From positions 10,716,623 through 10,780,622 of the forward strand of contig WARS01000007.1 in the NCBI GenBank assembly GCA_008933995.1: a stretch of DNA of 64,000 nucleotides, in the 5' to 3' direction. Shown piece by piece: positions 26,165 to 39,600 of this stretch. This DNA is from Datnioides undecimradiatus (taxonomy: Eukaryota; Chordata; Actinopteri; Lobotiformes; Datnioididae). Position 1 is the stretch's first letter, and the number at the start of each line of letters is the position of its first letter. A program made the position numbers and the translations under genes. The notes beneath the pieces were generated by a model. That model had not been told where the DNA came from. It ran no database searches and worked only from the letters and a program-made list of their open reading frames with translations.

Positions 26165-26600
26165 TCATATCATCTATGACTTATCTGTGAATATCATCAG
26201 CTGTAATTATCTCTCCGCAGTGTATTTTAGCCCCTGATGATTAAGTTTCTTAATGGGCTCTGGGAATAGTATTATTTAATGTAGGGGAATAAGATGGGGA
26301 ATAATACCCCATTATTATTAAATGTATTCGAGATGAAGAATTTCAATTGTGAGTTTCGTTATACTTGGGCCAATAATGATCCAGGTTCCTTAATGAAAGA
26401 AATGACTCTGAGGCATAACACAGTTTTTCACAATGAAGCAAAAGGATGTAATGAAACGTCTCTTCCCCGCTCATGCCTCATCAGGCTCGTAGCGTGACAG
26501 CGGGAGCGGGATTGCACGCCGTAATGCAGGACTTCGCTTAATGATTTCCTGATGCTAATCAGTGGGTCTGAGTAGTTAATAACAATGCAGGAGACTAAAT
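26165..26600. promoter_or_regulatory. CNE-like AT-rich block
   Basis: The stretch is single-copy in appearance, free of simple repeats and rich in homeodomain-type words (TAATTA, TTAAT, ATTA) plus a CAGCTG E-box. This texture resembles conserved non-coding enhancers near vertebrate developmental genes, but conservation itself cannot be seen here. Confidence 0.28.
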
Positions 26601-28724
26601 TCAAAGATAAACCCTAAAAGCAGCATTTTATTCTAATACGGTGTACTGAGGATGCATGCGGTGAGTTTGTAGCCTGTCCTCAGACACTTACTGAACTGAT
26701 GTGGTGTCGGTGCAGATAACGGCTGGTTGAGCTGTGAAAAGAACCAAAATCATAAAAATTCAAGAGTTTTAACTGGATTAAGAATAGAGTGCATGTGGCA
26801 CACGTTGTCAGGGACGTTTGCATTAGTAAAAGGCCTTTTTTAAGGATACAGTAAGCGTCCTTGGCTATCAGGTCACATCTGTAATCCATTTTTCTTATTC
26901 TTCAATACTAATTGTAGTATTAGGATTGTAAGGTTTAAGGTTTTTGTGCTTAGATACCATATGACCCCTTTAATTCTTTTATCAAATGAAAAAACATGTT
27001 TTTTATAAATAACATAGAAGAAAATGTAGAAAATATCTGTATTTCTTAAAATGAGCTATCACTTAAAGTATAATTTTGGTATTGTTGGTGAACCTGACCA
27101 AACTCAACCGTCATATTCCAATTTATATTCAAAACTCACTAAACAAGAAACAACCATACCTGTATACACACTTTATATTCAGAAACAAAACATTGCCACG
27201 AGAATGTAACTGGCTTTTCTTCTGAATTTGTAAATACACCACAAAATAAATAAATAAATAAATATTATTTTAGTGCTGTCCATCGCCATGAATTAACTGT
27301 GATGTTAAAGCACAACAAGCCCGACTGATCCCTGACGATACCACTGTCATGGGCTCAGACACAGTCAGTGATGAAGACCAACAGCATCATTTATAACAGA
27401 ATGTGTCTTTGCAACCTGCATCTCTGTCTGTCTCAAGGTTAGGACTCACAGGGGAGGAGAGGGATCAGGTTACACTAATGCATCATGGCTGCTGGAGGAC
27501 ACACATGCACACGCCTCATCACCCACTGTCTCACCCTATCTCTCTTACTCCCGCACACACCCTTGTGAGCCGATACCCCTGTACAAGTGCCACCGTGGCT
27601 TTGTGTTATTGTGCCCTTGCAACCTGCCGGAGGTCTGCTGCCTGTCTCGGGGAAAATCACTCCAGTCTCCAAAAATAAACTGAAACCATGTGCAATCGCT
27701 GAAGGCCCGGCTGAGGTTAAACAGTGGCGGGGCGGTAAATTTCAATTTGAGCTCTGCGTTATGAGATATCTGGCATCAAACTGTGACAAAATTGATTGGT
27801 GGCAAGATATGTTAATTTTGGGAATTTGATATTATGTAGGAAGCACTGTGCAGTTATTTTAACACCTTATAAAACACATGCGTGTACTTCTTTATTCAGG
27901 GTGATCACTGCTCGCAAGCCAATCACCAGTTAATCTGAACAAGAGGAGCAGATGTGTCATTACCAAAACCCACACCGATCCTACCTGCTGATGCAGTACT
28001 CCCCCTACTAATAACGTATGCATTCATCCCTCCACTGCCTCTTTGCCACGGTGTGACACAATGTGCAGAGATTGCAGTTGCTCATCAGGTCGTCCAAATC
28101 GCCAAATTGTGCTTACACCCAGTCTCTGAATGGCTCCGTGCATCCATCATCTATCCTTTGAGCGAAACATCCATGGGCACGGTCAACTTGAGCTGTGTGC
28201 AAATGTTGATTCAGGATCTTTGCACTTTGGATAGATTTTTGTGAAGCTCAGTGATTCATCGATTGATCAGAGAAAAAACATTGACAGATTTATTGATTCC
28301 CGTGATTCATGTGCTCGCTTATTCCCTTTCACTGTGAGAGCCGGAGCGAAAGAGGCACCAGCCTGTAGACCGTATCGCACGGCTAACACACAGACAAACA
28401 CTTTCACACGCACGTGCAGCAGATAAAAACCCACCAACATTCGCGCTGACAGAGATAAAGGCCTCGCTGTACAGATCAGATGCACTTCCACGGCGCCCGG
28501 CAGGAGGCTGCGGACTGAAATTTCCATCGGAAGACCGACCATTGACCTCTAATATTAAGGAAACACCAGAGTGCGCCGGGGTCATTTTCTCTCTGAATGA
28601 CACTCTCCCCTTTACGCACACGCACACATATACACACACTCTGTCCTGGGTGTAGTGAGAGGGCCTTATTGTGTGAGCCAGAGGAAATGCAGACACAGCA
28701 GAGGACAGGCCATCCATTGATCCG
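26601..28724. other. No gene seen: AT-rich sequence with (AAAT)n
   Basis: A short (AAAT)n lies at 27244-27264. The remainder is unique, with CA-rich DNA at 28610-28640. Frames on the minus strand at 28319-28772 are Arg/Ser/Cys-rich shadows of CA-rich sequence. Confidence 0.5.
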
Positions 28725-30075
28725 AGTATAGACTCCTCTCCCTCTCTGCCTCTCTTCCCTGCTATCCCACACTGCTATCCCTTTTTTTTTCTAATCTCAA
28801 TCCCTCGCTTTCTCTGCTTTGTGTTATCTGCACTGCACTCTCCTACATATAGTTTTTGTCTCCTTGTGATCTGCCGCCCCCTCTTTCTCTATATTATCGC
28901 TTTCTCTCCCTCTCTCCCTCTCCCTGCCTGCTTAACCATGCTTTCTCCCACTCTCACGTCTCTTTTTATTATCTCTATCTGCCAGAAATCATCCACTGCT
29001 ATTCCCTTTACTTCGCTTCGGCTTGCCCTTACGAAATGGCTTGTGTTTTCCCCTTTCCCAGGAATGCAGTCGAGAACAGAAAAGCCTTAAGTTGGGGGGG
29101 GGGGGGCAAGAAGAAATAGAAGTAGTAATATGGAAATGGGTGGGGGGGCTATAGGAGGGGTGAAAAAAGAGAACTCTGGGACAAGGAAAGTGGCTGAGAA
29201 ATCAAAGGAAGTTGAAAGACATGAAGTAAGAGATACGTGTACTCTGCCAAAGGAATAATAAGGAGAGCAGGAGGGGAAGGGGAAATGAAAAACAGCAGAA
29301 TGATGGACCAAACGTTGGGAGGACAGACAGAAAAGAAGAAAGGGAACGCGGGCAGAGAGCACTGACAGGTAGCCTGTGTGTTGAAGGTGTCAAAGCTGTG
29401 CCTGTAAAAACAGCCGCAGACCTGAACAGGAGGAAGTGACACGGACACACACACACACTCTCATTCACACGCAGCACACCTTCAGCGATGGCTGAAGCAG
29501 TCCTCTGGTGACTTGTAATCCTCAGAACTCTCCTCCTTTGTACATCTCTCCTCATCTCACACACTCCTCCACCTCCTCTCCTTCCTTCCCTGCGTTGCTG
29601 CTTCTGCAGTTTCCTCTTCACCTCGCTCCTTCACCTTGTCCCCACTTTCTTCTGTCTCCCTCCCTCCCTCCTTCCTCTGTTCCCCTTCTCCCTTCCTGCT
29701 GGACAGGCTTTTATATGAGCCATGTGGACCTCCCTAATGACATGGATGTGGGTGTGTGTGTGCGGGCGCGCGCATGTGTGTGTCCTAAGGTGCTGACATG
29801 TGCATGCGTGTTTGTGTGTATTTGAAGTGCTGACACGTGCATGTGCGTTTGTGTGTGCGATGGAGGTGCTGACATGTCTGATCGCGATGTGGTTCTCCCA
29901 CTGAAGTTGTGCCGACGGCCTCTCAGCTTTGAAGAGGCCAGTGGAGAGAGGAGGAGGAGGAGGAGGGGTGGGGAGGGGCAGGCGAGGGGAGGAAGAGGAG
30001 GGCAAAAAATTAGAGGAGTGAAGAAGAAGGGAAGGAAGAAGAAAACGGAGAAAGAAGTGTGAGGAGAGCAGCTCG
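28725..30075. repeat. Alternating polypyrimidine and polypurine tracts
   Basis: On the plus strand the stretch is pyrimidine-rich at 28725-28960, purine-rich at 29085-29380, pyrimidine-rich at 29515-29705 and purine-rich at 29935-30075. Between the last two lies the TG minisatellite. All open frames here are Ser/Leu/Pro-rich or Arg/Glu-rich low complexity. No gene is seen. Confidence 0.75.
29752..29885. repeat. Minisatellite with units of about 38 bp
   Basis: GTGCTGACA(T/C)GTG starts at 29790 and 29827, and GTGCTGACATGT starts at 29866, so the periods are 37 and 39. Each unit contains GCATG, a GTTTGTGTGTG-like run and a purine-rich end. A shorter, GC-rich preceding unit covers 29752-29789. 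It probably grew from a (TG)n tract. Confidence 0.75.
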
Positions 30076-30225
30076 GGATGAGGGGTATAGAAGGTCACAG
30101 AGTGTTGAAAATTGACAGGGTGCTACTGTAGCTATAGTTCCTTGTAGCGCTTGCTATCTCATTGGCTGCTTGTTATCCTTGTAATTGAGTTATTACTGCT
30201 AATCAACACCATGACCTCTGTTTAA

Positions 30226-30258
30226 AACATAGAACCTGAATATGTTCTATGTTCTATG
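30226..30258. repeat. Small inverted repeat with a duplicated arm
   Basis: AACATAGAAC (30226-30235) pairs with GTTCTATGTT (30244-30253), and GTTCTATG is repeated at 30251-30258. Either copy could form the stem. No terminator or RNA gene is implied. Confidence 0.6.
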
Positions 30259-30564
30259 AGAAAGGAGCAATTCACACAAAAAAGATGGGATGAGATGCAG
30301 GTGAGAGGAAAAGGTTCCTACAGTCTGACAAAAACATTTGTTTTACCAATGTTAAGTAGATCCTCTTGACAAATTCAGGAATAAAAAAACACTCATTTGA
30401 TGTAGTTTTGAAAAACTTTATAGTAAAATTCTCAAAAGTCATTGAGCAAATGATAGATGTATTTGAACAGATTATCTTGATTTAATAAAGGGCTTTTAAA
30501 AGAGACACCTTGAGCAAACTGGGGTCTGGTTTAGTTGCCATCTGTTACTGATGTGAAAGACAAA

Positions 30565-30595
30565 AAATAAATAAATAAATAAAATATATATATAC
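30565..30595. repeat. (AAAT)n(TA)n microsatellite
   Basis: Four AAAT/ATAA units run into about five TA units. Confidence 0.88.
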
Positions 30596-33500
30596 GGAAT
30601 GAAGGTGCTTTAAAGTCTGTAAACCGAATAAGGCACATTGTGGTCTGACCCTGATGTATCTTCCACATCTACATCTACAATATGTATTGTTGTTTTCCTC
30701 CTGCATCAGGCAGGGCTGTGTGTTTGTTGAGGGCATCAAGCCGGTGTCCTGATTTTTTTTTTTTTTTGACCCTTTGCACCATTTTATCTTTGCAAGCACC
30801 CAGCACTCCTTCAGTGGCCTGATGTAGCAAGCTCTGTGTGACTGAAGCACCGTAGCATCTCTTTGAAGTACTACAGTCACATTTTAAAGATGAAAGAGAA
30901 AGACAGACAGCAAAGAAGAGACCAGTTGTCTACTACAATAGGCTCTTAGACAACAAAATGCAATGTAAAGCGCGCAAACACACTCGAATGTGCACGCGAC
31001 TTGATCAGGGCCGGCATGTAATGCCGTCTGAAAAGGAGGAACATTAAAGTGTGTGTGCTGACACTATATTATATTGTAATCTGGCTCCCACAAGGTTAAA
31101 CATATATTAATGCTGAGGTTAAGTCAGTAGACAAAGTTAAGTTGGCTCATAAACATAGCATAGCACAAACAGTTATTTGTTTTTAATGTATTCCATAGTG
31201 TTTGTAGGTTAATGAATGTGGCAGCGATCGGTTTCCAAACTTGCCTGAAGTTTGGGGAAACAGATTTTTGTCTTCCAGCCGAGTAAACTTCACGTCTCTC
31301 ATGTGTTAACACATTTAATGACTATTTCAAATCAAGAGCCTGTTAAGCGAAGATCACTGCATAGCCTCACAAGTTCCATTTCGTGCAAAGAATGCAAGCA
31401 GATAGGGCATTGTGAACAAATTTCAATTGTGATGTCTCCTGTGCTATTTGCGTGTAAAACATACATATCAGATCCTGGAAACGTGAAGTCCCACTTGGCC
31501 CTGTTTCACATAAAGTGGCTGTGGGGTCCCAGAAGTTGGTGTAGGGAACTGTTTGACAGCACGGCTAGTTAAGAGTGATTGATGCCTGCAGCCCTCTCAG
31601 CTGTTAAGGAGAGATGAGGGGAAACCAGTGATGCAAATCGGATTGGAAGTTGCCTGCTGGCATCTGACTTCAGGAATGGTGATTAAAAACACATTATGAC
31701 AAAGACAACATCTGGTGGTGCATTCAGAGCGTCAGCCCGAACAGTAGTGTGGCGCTGCATTACCCTGGCAGAACATGCACGGAAGATGAAAGGTGCGCTT
31801 GCACAACTACCAAATCCATTCCGAACAGTGAAAAATGAAAAACAAAACACAGTTTAGAATTAAAATCTCATTTTCCCTGCTTGATGATGCTTTGAGCAAA
31901 CTGAAAACAATCACCAAGTAATTATTTGCAGTATCATGGTATTTGCTGATCTTCAGGAAATTGGCTTTGAATTCAGACTAATATTTGTTATTTTTTTCAG
32001 ATTTATTTTGCACCTGTTGATTTATAATTGTAAATCACGAGTCTGCTATATCTCAGAACTTTGGAATATTAAAACCATTTGGGAACTTATTCATTGATGT
32101 TCATAAAATACAAAAATAAACCCCACACCCGATGCTTTGCTTTGCTTTGCTGCCACGTAAAAAGCTTGTGTCGCTTACCAGTTACATTAAAAGTAAAATT
32201 AACAATGACAAATGGGGACAGTTTCATTTGATGGCACAACACAAAAGGCAACATCTGTTCTGGCACTGACAACGTAAGGCTGCTAGCTCAGCCTGAGTTC
32301 CTCCTGGCAGAGCATGCATGGAGGATTGTCAGGACGAGTTTTTGCTCCAGACCAGACAACTTTTTGTCAAAGTCAATCAGCTTGCAGGATGGATCACAGT
32401 GTAGACGCTCACTGGACCTTATACACGAAGGCAATAAAGTCAACAGCAGTTCATTAATGATGATATTATTAGAGACGTCTTTCTTTTTGCAGACAGTTCA
32501 TATCTCAAATCTTTATAACTGACCTGAAAACAGTCCTTTTTTCTAAACCTTTTTCACAAGATTACTTTCTACATACGATACTGTAGCTTCTTTGTTTTAT
32601 ATATTGAGTCAGTGTAGAGATCAGAAATCTTTTATTAATTAATTAATTAATTAATTTTTTATTTCAAACTCAAATAATAGCCTGCAAATACTGGATTTAA
32701 TGGATTTCACAGATTTTAATATTAAATCAGGCTCGTACCACAACAAGTGAGGACTGCAAAACCCGAAAAGTGCTAAGGTCGTTACCGTGCAGGTCTGCCG
32801 CACTGTGGTAATGCAGCAAGTGTAATGTTGTTGCTACGCATTGGCAGCTTCATAATAAAGTTGGACAAGTTGTGCTTTTCACTGCAGCAAAATGAATTGT
32901 TTGCACCCTTTCACACTCTGATGGCATTGACCCTTTTTACACGCCATCAGCTTTTACATTGTAGCCATGTTTACATGCATTCACATGCATGCCCCTATTG
33001 TGTCAGTGAATGTGAAATTGTGTCGTTTTCTTCCCACTTTCACACCGCATCGCACTAGGTTTTAACTTCACACCTGTGATGCACAAGAGGCCAGTAACAT
33101 ACCAAGAACATCAAATGTCGTTGGTAGCTTCAGTCTGTAGCTACAGACAGATCCAGCAAGAAAAAGAAGAGATGAAAAGAATATAAAGCACTCAGAGGAA
33201 AGTAATTTATAGCCTCCTAAATCTGCCATAATTTATGCCTCCATGTATCAAAAGTAGCTGTGATAATATGTATAAAAATAGCACGAAAGATAACCATTTG
33301 TCGTACAAAAAGTATTTTGAAGGGATGAAAAATTGTCACTCAAAGGAGGAAATACATCTTGCCATTCCACTATTAATGTGGCATTTCATCCACAATTTAT
33401 CCAAGAATTCTCAGGAACACGCTGACACCTTTGTCAGTGCAACTCAAACAGGAGGAGGTTGTAAGGAATGACATTTCTTTCGTTTTAAAGCCTGAAATAT

Positions 33501-35096
33501 TGTGACTTGTCAGTGGGCGACTGTCACTCCCCACTGAGTTAAATTAAACGTGGTTATTTGAAACCTCAGAATCCTTTTTCTACGAATGCAATGCAATGCA
33601 AAGCAGGTGAGGGGGAATTCTTCGAAGACGAACCCTCTCATATGGACTGCTGCGTCCCACACTTCGGCCGCTGCAGTGAAGTTGTAAATCTGTATGCTAG
33701 TTTTGGTAATCAAATGTGTTAGTTGGACTATGATGCAAGATTCAGAAACACTTCAAACAAACACTCAGACATGCGGGGAGAAAATGAAATCCCACGCTCT
33801 TGAATGGGAACTAATATCTTGAAAGTTAATTTACAGTATAGATTAAATGTTAAAGTCAAAGCAGACTTTGGAGAATCAAGATGGGCTCAGATTAAAGCGG
33901 AAGTCAACTGATCCTTTGTGTGAAACAGGTCTTTTGTTGTACGACTGTAGGTCTACGTGTGTGCCGCTGTTCTAATTGAGTGCGGTGACTCAAATGCCAC
34001 GTCATTCATTAAGTCGTCTCACTGCTGCCTGAAAGGAAGAGGGAAATGATTTTGCTCCGACACAGCCAAGATCGTATCGACAGATTGTCTTCCTCACCAG
34101 CAGAGATCAAATGCAGATGTGGCCTGTCAGAAAAAAAAAATAGCTCTAGGGAATAGTTGATGTGGTTAAATGTTTGGGAAGTGTGACTAATGGAAAAAGT
34201 AAACAAACTACCTCTGCCATGGGACACAGTGTTGCATGACTGTCATTTCATGTTCTGACATTGTTCTACTTCTTTACGGTACTGCAAACAATCATTTTGG
34301 GTTGGAATTGAATGAGTTTCTAAGTGGAATAAATGCTCTGTATTCATCTGGCCAGCTGAGGCCAACAGAGTGGGAATCTATCACCAGGATGCCAGCGTTG
34401 GGTAGTAACCAACAGACCAAACCTGAAGATCCACTGAGTAGACCATCCATATAAAAATGCATAAATAACAATATTGATAACTGATTAATTGCTTATTATT
34501 TATCAACCCAAAGCCCCAAACATTTGGTGGTTCCAGTTTCTCAAAAGTAACTGTTGCCCTTCATGCTACACTGTTCCTTCTTCACGTTTATGTTGTGAAT
34601 GAACTTTTCTGGCAAATCACCAAAGTATTGATTCTGATTGTGCTGGTAAATAATCATTGACCATGTATTTCATGAGTGATGCACCAAAATCTTGCGGTAC
34701 AATATTCACACGTCTATCTGCTGCTTCGCATGACTCTGCTGAGCCTCTCCCACCACACCCACAAGTTCAAACGGCAGCAGAGTTTGTTTACCTGCGAGAC
34801 CTCAGGCCTCAAAGGGCCCGCTCCCCCTCGCCAAGACCCCTGTCCCTCTCGCCATGACTTGTCTTCTCAAAGATGCCCCTACCCAGCACTTTGTGGCCCC
34901 AAGGCAGAACGCCCCGTCTTAGCAACACCCTGCTTAAGCAGTGAGGGGCAAAAGATAATTATTATTTTGGTGGACCTGATTTCTCTGGCAAGGGGGCACC
35001 ATATTATTGGACATTCAAAATGCCCTCTGATATCATGGAAAAAACAAAAATTGCACATACTCAGCTTTTGCCAGCAAAAGCCACACGGCTAGTATA
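30596..35096. other. No gene seen: AT-rich single-copy sequence
   Basis: T15 at about 30754-30768 and the TTAA repeat are the only simple repeats. The 106-residue plus frame at 31252-31572 has a few Cys and His residues but not a zinc-finger spacing. GC-richer sequence at 34795-34930 has no assignable content. Confidence 0.5.
32633..32656. repeat. (TTAA)n microsatellite
   Basis: About five TTAA/AATT units, followed by T-rich sequence. Confidence 0.88.
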
Positions 35097-35121
35097 CCAC
35101 ACACACACACACACACACACA
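35097..35121. repeat. (AC)n microsatellite
   Basis: About 12 AC units. Confidence 0.9.
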
Positions 35122-35514
35122 ACCCTGTCTGAGACTGGTTCAGATACAACATGGAATCAAACGCAATGAGCCCGAAGCTCTGTGTGGAGGTGAGATGTGC
35201 TCACCCGCAAAGTTTTGGACTGCGCGCTGTTGCAGGCGAAGGAGGCGTTGGAGATTTGGAGACAAGTTGATCCTACATCCGCATCTATGTTTGTAGAACA
35301 GCCAATTGGATTGCCCTCTCTTTGAAATGACCTGTGATTGGCTGCCATCGCAGACCAGATGGTGTCATAGCCCCGCACTTTTTGCGCCCGGCATACCAAA
35401 TGCGCGGCCTCGTTCAATCAAAAAAAAAAAAAAAAGCCGCCTGTGAGCACAATCCAGGCTGCCTTTCCCTTTTGAGGCTCCGGAAAATGGGATAGGCTCT
35501 TTTTAAATATATGC

Positions 35515-35710
35515 TGCCAATTTTTTTTTTTATTGAGGAGACAATTAATTGATTAAGAGAAAAATAGCACTCGTAATGTAATAATGTCTTCTACGAGAGA
35601 GGCTGCAGCTGTTGAACATTAGGCTGAAAAAGTCATATTAAAGCATGTAATGAGTGTTCCAATCAGCTTTGAGATAAAGGGCAGAGGGATATGCAAATTA
35701 GAATTACTTG
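35515..35710. promoter_or_regulatory. CNE-like block with an octamer
   Basis: AT-rich unique sequence carries CAATTAATTGATTAAG, several ATTA words, CAGCTG, CAATCAG and the POU octamer ATGCAAAT (about 35690-35697). A G-rich run follows it. Regulatory use is inferred from motif texture only. Confidence 0.3.
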
Positions 35711-36125
35711 GGGGTTGGGGGTGGGGGGTGTCAGACAGGGAAGAAAAAAAAAAAAGAGAGAGCAATTGCCCAGAGTAGATTGTTTGTCTCGCAGAGTGGA
35801 GACATTTAATTTGTCATGGTCCTATTGAAGCGTAAGCACGTCCGTACACAATCGCAGTCACAGCCGTAAAGACACACAACAATATGGATTTGCGCTCGCA
35901 CACACACATATGCAGAGAAGCGCATACACACCTCCGAGATCTGGCCCAGGTCTCCTTTCTAAATGCTGCAGTAGTGAGCTGTAGTTGAGTTAGTAGCTAA
36001 TTAGTTTGGCACAGCAGCGGTCTTCCCAGGCCCTGAGCGTGCCTGTGTGTGTGGTGTGTGTTGGAGTGAGCACGGGGGGGGGATGTTGCAGTCGAGGGGT
36101 TAATCCTTGCTACTTGTTGTTCTAC

Positions 36126-36610
36126 ACCCCCCCCACACACACACACCCACACACACCAGCAGTAGTCTTGGCTTTCCAGTCTGATTCTTTCTCTTTCCCA
36201 TTTTCATTTTCTTCCATCCCTTTTGTCATGTCTGTCTCTGTGCCCTCCCTTTACCTCACCTCTTTACTCCTCTGTCACTTCCTCTTCAATTTGTGCATGC
36301 CTCTTCCTCCAGCGCATGGATATTTATTTTATTTCCCACTGCCTCTCTCCGTCCGACTGTGTTATTTCCCCCCTCCGTCCAGCCATCTCGCTCTCCCCCA
36401 TTTAATAAAAGCCCCTGGTATTGGACTAATCCAGCACTGGAGTGTTCTCAGTGTCTCGCCTGCTTCATTTCTCTGTATCTCACCGCTCATTCTCCATATT
36501 TACATTTCTCCCTCACCCTCGACTAATGGCAGTCCCCCGCTATCTTTGTAATCCTGTCTCTCTCCCTCCACCTTTTTGTTGCTCTTTCTTTTCCTCTTCC
36601 CCTCTGCAGA
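36126..36610. repeat. (C)n(AC)n followed by a polypyrimidine stretch
   Basis: A C8 run and AC units at 36127-36157 lead into CT-rich sequence from about 36180 to 36610. The 181-residue plus-strand frame over it (36006-36551) is Ser/Pro/Leu-rich low complexity with no domain, so I do not call a gene. Confidence 0.8.
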
Positions 36611-39600
36611 CTAATGAAAGTCTGTGGTGTTGGTCTAATCCCCTGGCTGTGTGCTTGCAGCCTCTTTGTTGGTCAAATCTGACTAATGCCCTCCGTCTCA
36701 CTCCACGGCACAGGAGCCTCTTACCTCAGCCCTCATGGACACGCACACAAACACGGATGTGCATACACAAACTCTTTCACACATCAGACGCCCTGGGAAA
36801 TAGGGTGACTTTGCTGAAAATGTATGTGCCCGTCTCTGGTTTGTAAATGTCTCCTTAAGAGAACTGACAGTGTAACAGTTTGTGGACACACACATACATA
36901 CACAATGGCAGCACCATATAACCCGCACTCTTATTCAGTGTTCCTTTGCACATTGTTTGTTAAGTACACAAAGATCTTGCTGCAGAAACGCACAGCTGCC
37001 AGTCTGTTTGGACATTATTTATTAATATTAACAATTGATGCACATTGTGAAGTGTTGTTTAGGTATTTTTTCAAATTACGACTGTTGCGTGACGTGTGAG
37101 CATGACAAGCTCCCAGATATGTGTGACTTTTAAAGGTGCAGTTGCTGCTTTTGTGTTCCCAGTTCTTTCTTCATCCCAGCTCAGCTGTAATATTGTGAAA
37201 CTCAACTTTTCACTGACCCAGGAAGGAAGTTTGAGAGACCGGTTGGTACCGGGTGCTTGCAGCAGCGCTGCCAGCTCTCGCACTGATCATCATCTGTTTA
37301 AACCGAGAACCTGCAACAACAAATCATTGCCACACATGTTCTGGGACAACAGCAAAACACAGCGAGTTTGTGGTTAAGCACGAGTAAAACTGGGGAGACT
37401 GTGGCATTACCATTGTTCACATTGTGCGGCTCACTTCATCTGTGTCGCACTTACAATATGACGTCAACTATGGTTTAATATTCAGTTGGACAGCACCCTC
37501 GTAGCTGAACAACTTATCTCAGTGGGGCGAGCATATGCCTGCATGTGTTGTCTTTCTTTGTGGGAACTTGACAGGTATGCTATGGTCATTTGTCTAATTT
37601 TATCAATTCAGTTCCTCTAAGCATTCGTTTAGTATTCATTCATGCTGGTGGCTGGTGGCACACAGCCCTAGTCAATTAAAGATTTACTGCAGAGGTGCTG
37701 TGTCCAGATTTTGTTCTTAGGTAGACGCTGTACCACCACAAACAACATTTGTGACCCCAGATCAGAACTTTAGTAGAATTTGAGTATTTATTTTCCTGTT
37801 TTCCCATCCAACATGAACTACATGGATGATCCTTCAAATAGTCCATGCCCCCCACTACATCACCACATGACCTTAAAGAAACTGAGAAAATAACAGTCAA
37901 ATGAAAATACCTCCAGTTATCTTCAAAGATTTTTCAGGGCTCTTTAACAAACGCTTTCATCAACAAAGTTCAAGGGCAGCCGGAGTAACAAGTATTCAAA
38001 TAGAAGCTCAGCTGCCTGAGGGTAGCATTATAGTGTGTGGTTCAAGTTAAAAAGCTGCATGCTGTAGCTGTAAAGGTATGCTAAGAGCAAAATCAGCTTC
38101 CCGGTTTCTTGCTTACTCCCTCGCCATTTCTATTAAGACCTGACAAAAAAAGGCCTGGCTAAACCGTAAAAGTCCCAAAAAGCAGGATGTCACGTGGGTC
38201 GCTGTGTGGGCACCGTAAATGTTTGGTTAAATTAGACCTTCAGCTTCTCCACAAGGCTCAGCAGTAAATCTTTGCATCTGTGAGCCGCTGTCAGCATTGA
38301 TCTGACCTGAACTCACCTACGTTGTAGCGACACGCTAAGGCCGGAGCAGATCATCTCCCACCCCGACGTAATCAGTCATAGCCATAACTTCATTCAGGCA
38401 GTGTGCAGGCTGACCCTCAAATGACTCCATTACAGGGCAGACAGTGACCTCATGTAACCCCGTTTATCCTCCACCGATGTTAATGGCTGATATTGACGTA
38501 CTGATACTCCATGTCCCAATAACACACATGCAAATGTTTTAGTCAATGTTCCTTGGTAATGTGGCCTGTCAGAAATTTGTTCACATTATAAATACAGAAT
38601 ATGCTGCATTGTGTGTATTGATTTTTTTTTTCTTTCAACCATCTCCCTGCGTTTGCTGCTGGCAGCACAGCACCACTGATGTGTATCAAAGCGGTGTTCT
38701 CTGTGTGCATACGTGTGCGTGTGAAAGAGCAAATGTGCATGGGAGTGTGCGTTCCCCTTTGTGCACACGCTTGCCCTCATGTGTGTTTGGGAGTCAGGCC
38801 TTACACAATTCTGACAGTGTTTGTAATATTTTGCAGTCATTAGATTGCCTGTTTATGGAGAACGCACAATAAATCATGACAGAACATAACCAAACACAAG
38901 TGTGTGTTTATCAACAAGGGAAAGCTGTTTCAGTCCTTGCACATTTTCAGCTGCGAACGTGACACCGAGGTTAAATTGTTTCACTCGTGCTCAAACTACA
39001 TAGAAATTGAGTTCTAGCGTGTTTTATGGCCATGTGGTCGTATGATGTGAAATATGTGTATGGAGTGGGGAACAAAGTAATTGGATTTACAGAGGAGCAT
39101 GCAAACCTGCACGGTATAGGAGCTCACAGGAAGCAGCAGTATGTCTCCAAATACTCAATATATCAATATACTGAGTTACTGGTATGAACAAATAAACACT
39201 GGTCACTAATTAAGACCAGGTTAAAAAATTTAATATGGAAAGGATTATCTGTATTATAATGATGACATAATGTATTTTCCCAACACTAATCCGTGATCCA
39301 TCTGTTTTTAACAGATTACTGCTGTTTTGCTGAGCATTAGTAGGATACTGTGGACAACACTTGACCAACACTGCAGATGTTTTCTATAAAACCCTACCAG
39401 AAAAAAAAAAAAGGATTTATGCCTAAAGACTGGAATTATGTGGATCGAAACAGCTTTTCTGTTAAAGAAAGAAACTCAAAAATTAAATAGGAGTCCTGTG
39501 AATGATTAGCCAATGGTCAAAATTAGCAGGCATCCAGTATAAATGTGTTAACACGGAATTCTGATAATGGTTTACTGTCTCCACATAGGAAAAAAACAAA

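Noticed and set aside
29631..30098. 155-codon minus-strand open frame
   Set aside because: It reads through polypurine DNA and the TG minisatellite, giving Pro/Ser and His/Thr repeats typical of such tracts.
31252..31572. Cys/His-containing frame considered as a zinc finger
   Set aside because: The Cys and His spacing fits no C2H2 or BED pattern, and there is no splice or start context.
36006..36551. 181-codon plus-strand open frame
   Set aside because: It translates a C-run, an AC repeat and a CT-rich tract into Ser/Pro/Leu-rich low complexity with no domain or splice context.
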